DNA of 64,000 bases from Artemisia argyi. Lineage: Eukaryota > Streptophyta > Magnoliopsida > Asterales > Asteraceae. The position numbers and the translations under genes are program-made. Every line of letters starts with the position of its first letter. Position 1 is the stretch's first letter. A model generated the notes under the pieces. The model searched no databases. It was not told where the DNA came from and worked only from the letters and a program-made list of their open reading frames with translations. The stretch covers positions 39,963,959-40,027,958 of the forward strand of contig CM060697.1 of NCBI GenBank assembly GCA_030686995.1, read 5' to 3'. Positions 60,385-64,000 of this stretch are shown here, piece by piece.

Positions 60385-61550
60385 GATTCGCTACCATCAG
60401 TAGCCTTCCTCCCAAGGTGAGCGAAGTGACATGAGGCGAGGGTCTGAGTGAGTTGAGTGAGGAAGTGAGGGCCTTGAGGAAGCGGAGGGAGCGAAAGCTG
60501 GATCGGATTTCACTGTTGTGTTGGTTAATGCCCAACCACCTTCAAGAAGGCAAAGAAGTCAACTTCATAACCTTTTCCATTATCAGTAGCAGCAGTGGAC
60601 GAACCGAGACAATCAAAATATGGGTAGGAATTCGCTTATCTACTTGCCTTTCAACCTCAGAGCATTCAGTTCAGGTACCGCAGCGGTCGACGACTTGGCT
60701 GGGGCAGATCTTCACTCATTATCCTTCTTCAAACCTTTTGGTATGTATTGCCCCCTAACTATAGATCAGATCCAGCAGATGAGAAAGAAAATTCCGCACT
60801 GCTGCTGAGTCGTCGGACTTATTCACCAAGGGATTCGTAGAGTTTCTGCAGATTGCGTTGGGGGAAATCTACCAAAGCTAGGCAGATAGATAAACTCCTT
60901 TCCCTCTGCTAAGGGAGAGCAAGAAAGAGAAAAATTCTTGTTTTTTAACCAGCGCCCCTTTTTAGGTATGCAGGTACTAAGAGTCCTCTCACTACCAACC
61001 AGCAGACATCATCTGGCTGGGTCTTGCCAGTATCAACAACGAGAAAAAAACTACCAAATGGAAACAGCAACTAACTATGGCTCTTGGTGGGCCTAGACAA
61101 CATCCTAGGCGTAGGGGAGATCGGAGCAACAGGTAACGCCTAGACGACATTTTTCTTCCTGGGCTGCAGTAAGTAGATCGAGAGGTCGTTTCGCCCCTTA
61201 TCCCCGAATATGGGTAGTATGTTCTCATACAATGTTGCTCCAATCTAACCTAGCTGGCGAGCGATCCCAGTTCGCGATAGAGAATAAGACAACAAGCGAG
61301 CGTACCTTTGTTCACTTCTTCTCCACCAAGCATGGAACTTTAAGGATAACTGTAGTTCGGTGGCTACCTAAGGAAACTCCGATTTGATCCGCCCCCGGCT
61401 GGGAGGCATCTACCTCATCCCGATCACAAGGAGAGGTTCACTATGATGGGGGGCACTTCTTTTTTTCCCTTCTAGAAAGAATGAAATGCATAGGGGACCA
61501 TCCTTTTGTTGCGACATGCTCCTCAGATTTACGGATTCACAGGGGGCCTC

Positions 61551-61605
61551 AGGCCCTACTTAGTTGACTGACAATGACAAAGGCTTGTGAAACTAAGTAG
61601 GGCCT
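61551..61605. repeat. Perfect 15-bp inverted repeat in mitochondrial-like spacer
   Basis: AGGCCCTACTTAGTT (61551-61565) and its exact reverse complement AACTAAGTAGGGCCT (61591-61605) with a 25-base loop. A strong stem-loop, of the type that processes or ends plant mitochondrial transcripts. Its perfect pairing is notable because neighbouring genes are decayed. Confidence 0.8.
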
Positions 61606-62089
61606 TTTGAATTGAATCTTAAGTAGTCTATCAGTGGTGCAAAGCTAATTGCCCCTTTTCAGTAGGGGCGAAAGGTTAGACCTTAGAAAGTCAGCGAACA
61701 GCGGTTCTTCTATGTAGGTATGGCGTTCCCCCTTGACTCTCCTAACGTCGAGCTAAGTGATTTCGTAACCTTTTCGTAGCGCAGTAGAATGAAGGCTATG
61801 CACCAACGCTCTCTTTTCTATTAGCCTAAGCGTCTTCGCTAACTCGCTCGCCTACTATACCCTACTATACCACTTTTAGGGTAAGCTAGGCTAACTCAGC
61901 CGCTTACTTCTACTAATGTAGGGCTAAATAGTGCCTTTTCTTTTTAAAATAACCAATTTTCATTTTTGCGAACCTATAGGTCCTTAGTAGCGTAGACAAA
62001 GAAGAACAGCCGGTTAAAAGACAACGAATCTTTTTATTTATATCTTAATTATATATATTTTTATATATAATAATTAAGAATAATGCAAA

Positions 62090-62349
62090 TTTTAGGCCAG
62101 CTTGACAAGCTACCCTTCCTTTTGATCTGAGGTGCGAAGATCAAGATATCTTTTTTATGACTTCCATTCCACTTATTGATCCCGGCCCAGAAAAGTGACC
62201 GACCAGGGCCCTATTGATGAATGAAAGAAAGGCTTTATGAGCCCTGTAAGCCCACACCTGTGTAGAGTGGATCGTTCAACACCTGCGGCACAAACCCATT
62301 TTTGACCTATTGGTCCTAGTATCATAGGCGACCGAACGGCCGCCCCCTA
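62090..62349 (-). other. nad1: Probable 5' part of nad1 intron 1 (trans-spliced group II)
   Basis: Directly downstream of the 387-bp nad1 exon 1 on the minus strand. It begins GGGGGCGGCCGTTCGGTCGCC. In plants this exon is followed by the 5' half of a trans-spliced group II intron, and position and texture fit that. The downstream limit is not determined; an AT-rich imperfect hairpin near 62043-62079 may mark it. I did not find domain V here, as expected for a 5' half. Confidence 0.55.
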
Positions 62350-62736
62350 ATTACTAGACCGACCTGCTATAATAATTCCATAAACACCTAGCGAAGATAT
62401 GGCAAACAACTAAAGTAGCCCTATGTTCGGATCTGACAATACCATACCATAATCAAAAGGTACAACGGCCCTGGCGACCAGACTTAACATAAATGTAACC
62501 ACTGGAGCCATTCTAAAAAGGGAGAAATTTGCACTACTTGGTGAAATAGGTTCTTTTATAATCAATTTAGAACCATCTGCTAGAGGTTGTAACAATCCAA
62601 ACGATCCCACTACATCAGGACCCTTTCGTTGTTGCACAAAAGCCATTACTTTACGTTCAGCTAGCACTAAAAAGGCTACTCATAGTAGAAGTGGTAGAAT
62701 TATTCCAAGTATTTCAGCTGGAACTGCTATGTACAT
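62350..62736 (-). pseudogene. nad1: NADH dehydrogenase subunit 1, exon 1, two nonsense codons
   Basis: ATG at 62736 opens MYIAVPAEILGIILPLLL. The frame then continues without indels through [40 protein letters not shown] and [15 protein letters not shown] to GVYGIIIAG.SSN at 62350. That is exactly 387 bp, the size I recall for plant nad1 exon 1. TGA at 62680-62682 (codon 19) stands where Gly (GGA) is expected. TAG at 62410-62412 (codon 109) stands where Tyr is expected. Neither is an editing site. Other changes (Arg to Gln in VQQRKGP, Trp to Arg in LVARAVV) look like relaxed decay. nad1 is a membrane subunit of complex I; this copy is dead. Confidence 0.93.
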
Positions 62737-62747
62737 TTTCAATTTTC

Positions 62748-63022
62748 TTTTTTTGGGTAAAAGGGTTCCACCCTGGCAAAATATTACTCAAAAAAACGTT
62801 GAAGTACAATGGATGAGAGCGAATCTCTCATCGGAGTCCCTAAGGACACTACCACTACCACTATATAAGAATGACAGACCATTCTTATAACAAACAGATC
62901 TAAATACAACTAACCATGACTAGCAATAAAATTACAATACATTACAACTCAAATAAACATTAAAGTCTTCTTTGAGTCTTCTTAGTCATCCTAGCGATCC
63001 AGATCTTAAACATACGAACTTC
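62748..63022 (-). mobile_element. A-type non-autonomous element, 3' part
   Basis: Poly-T, then GGGTAAAAGGGTTCCACCC and the A-family hairpins, almost identical to 54842-55123 in reverse and to 18046-18330. It was inserted just upstream of the nad1 start. It is interrupted at 63023 by another element, so its 5' part and the matching TSD lie beyond the window. Confidence 0.88.
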
Positions 63023-64000
63023 TTTTTTTTTTTTTTTTTGGGTAAAAGGGTCTACGCCCTGGCAAAATTCATTACTCCAAAAAACATTGAGGTACAAAAT
63101 GACGAGGGTGAATTCCCACGCCCCTAGTCCCTAAGGACACTTACAAGAAACATATCTAAGAATGGCATACCATTCTTAAAACTAACATGCACAACATGTG
63201 CAACTGACCAAACACAATGCTAAACAAAAGCAACTAACAAACAAGAATCACAAAACTAGAAATCAGTAACTATTTCTTCTTGCGACCTTGCACCTGGAAA
63301 TCTTTCGGAGAACCATTCTTGAACTTGGAATAACTTGCAATATCATCATAGTTCTCATAGACTTCATCAACTTCCTCAACTTCCTCAACAAACGTAACTC
63401 TCTTCTTAGGACTTTTCACTACATGACTTGTAGGAACCGAGCAAGATGTATCAAAATCTGAATAGGCCACGCTTGTAGAAGCACCATCATTGCGAGAGCC
63501 ATACTCCCACAAACCATCACTAGTGTTATGCAATGGAACCGCATTGACACCATTAATCCCCATGGATTCCACACCTCCAACAGAAGCATGAGAATCCACC
63601 TGGTCCGGCTGCTCAAGTTGAGTGTGTCCACAAACCTCAACAGTAGCAGCCCCTAAATCACTCTTCAAAGCATCATGAGATTTACCACTCGAAGCAGAAT
63701 TACCATTAGTAGGCTTAGCAGCCCTGGAATTAGATTGTGTACCTTTATTCTTCTTCTTAGTAGCCGGTTTAGAAACAGGTTGGTATGAAAGTTTAGACTT
63801 AATTGCCCAAGTCCCTTTCATACCCTTATTATTAGTATGACCAGCCTTTGTAGAGTGAACCCTTCCATCTTGTTGAGTCGAATCGTTAGTAACCCGCTTA
63901 CGCCTAATAGGACACCCATCATCATCATGATTGAAACAAACACACTTAGAACACCAAGAAGGCCACCATTCATACTCAACATCAAGAACCTCCATGTAAT
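63023..64000 (-). mobile_element. Divergent LINE-like element (C-type tail) with ORF1 next to its 3' end
   Basis: Long poly-T at 63023, a tail GGGTAAAAGGGTCTACGCCC, a hairpin TAAGAATG/CATTCTTA (63157-63178), and a GACGAGGG-type stem, as in the B family. Only ~200 bp separate the tail from the stop of an ORF1-like frame (63270-63995), so no ORF2 lies between. It is either an ORF1-only non-autonomous element or an internal deletion of a LINE. It runs off the right edge of the window. Confidence 0.75.
63270..63995 (-). CDS. ORF1-like zinc-knuckle protein, open, 5' end outside window
   Basis: 241 residues are visible from a Met at 63995; the frame probably started upstream, outside the window. 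The N-terminal VEYEWWPSWCSKCVCFNHDD aligns with the VEYEWKPPRCDVCLIFGH segment of the LINE ORF1 and has a CX2CX4HX4C knuckle (CSKC...H...C). After it come a basic stretch (PIRRKR), a Ser/Asn/Lys-rich middle, an acidic segment (VEEVEEVDEVYENYDD) and a Lys-rich end (QGRKKK). A DUF4283-like domain would be expected just upstream. No stops or frameshifts are visible, so this copy may be young. It probably binds nucleic acid. Confidence 0.7.
   Translation of the reverse strand: MEVLDVEYEWWPSWCSKCVCFNHDDDGCPIRRKRVTNDSTQQDGRVHSTKAGHTNNKGMKGTWAIKSKLSYQPVSKPATKKKNKGTQSNSRAAKPTNGNSASSGKSHDALKSDLGAATVEVCGHTQLEQPDQVDSHASVGGVESMGINGVNAVPLHNTSDGLWEYGSRNDGASTSVAYSDFDTSCSVPTSHVVKSPKKRVTFVEEVEEVDEVYENYDDIASYSKFKNGSPKDFQVQGRKKK

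Larger units (their letters stand above)
55139..62747. other. Mitochondrial-like DNA, segment 3 (probable NUMT) with decayed genes
   Basis: The largest organelle-derived piece, continuous with segment 2 across the nest at 41161-55123. It holds atp6, atp9 and nad1 exon 1 remnants, all disrupted by deletions or nonsense changes that C-to-U RNA editing cannot repair. That fits a nuclear copy rather than a working mitochondrial genome. Stretches 55139-57166, 57850-60162 and 60385-62089 contain mitochondrial-type spacer with inverted repeats (58231-58273, 61551-61605) and no gene I can name. The right end is covered by an inserted element at 62748. Confidence 0.8.

Overview
The window looks like plant nuclear DNA: gene-poor, repeat-packed heterochromatin that carries a captured and decaying piece of mitochondrial genome. 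Evidence for this is (i) L1-type LINEs with the plant layout (ORF1 with a DUF4283-like domain and a CX2CX4HX4C zinc knuckle; ORF2 with APE endonuclease, reverse transcriptase and C-terminal zf-RVT), (ii) a long tandem satellite, and (iii) broken plant-type mitochondrial genes (atp6, atp9, trans-spliced nad1 exon 1). A flowering plant is clear; a eudicot, possibly Asteraceae, is a weak guess. I recognise no host nuclear protein-coding gene, rRNA, tRNA or CRISPR array.

Layout. 1-400 is a truncated LINE ORF1. 401-32128 is one satellite array (a 227/228-bp higher-order unit of four ~57-bp subunits) split by insertions at 2876-7154 (an element holding a truncated LINE that holds another element), 12204-22600 (a full-length but dead LINE with three further insertions), 26416-28131 and 30397-31924. 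From 32129 to 62747 the base layer is ~11.2 kb of mitochondrial-like DNA, cut by a 5'-truncated LINE (35036-40506) and by a 14-kb nest (41161-55123). That nest is a ~1.5-kb non-autonomous element into which two nearly identical full-length LINEs inserted separately. The window ends in another non-autonomous element with a divergent ORF1-bearing element inside it (63023 onward).

Most insertions can be timed from target-site duplications (TSDs) read directly in the sequence. The two young LINEs at 41822-48045 and 48612-54828 are the best-preserved copies. Copy 1 has both ORFs open but has lost the catalytic Asp of the endonuclease GDFN motif (GVFN). Copy 2 keeps that Asp but has one nonsense codon in each ORF. 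Neither looks autonomous alone.

The LINEs and the short non-autonomous elements share similar 5' starts and, more strikingly, the same 3'-end architecture: a series of hairpins whose stems differ in sequence between families yet stay paired, followed by a G/C-rich hairpin and poly(A). This covarying RNA-like structure is the most interesting unexplained signal here and suggests that the short elements are mobilised in trans by the LINE reverse transcriptase.
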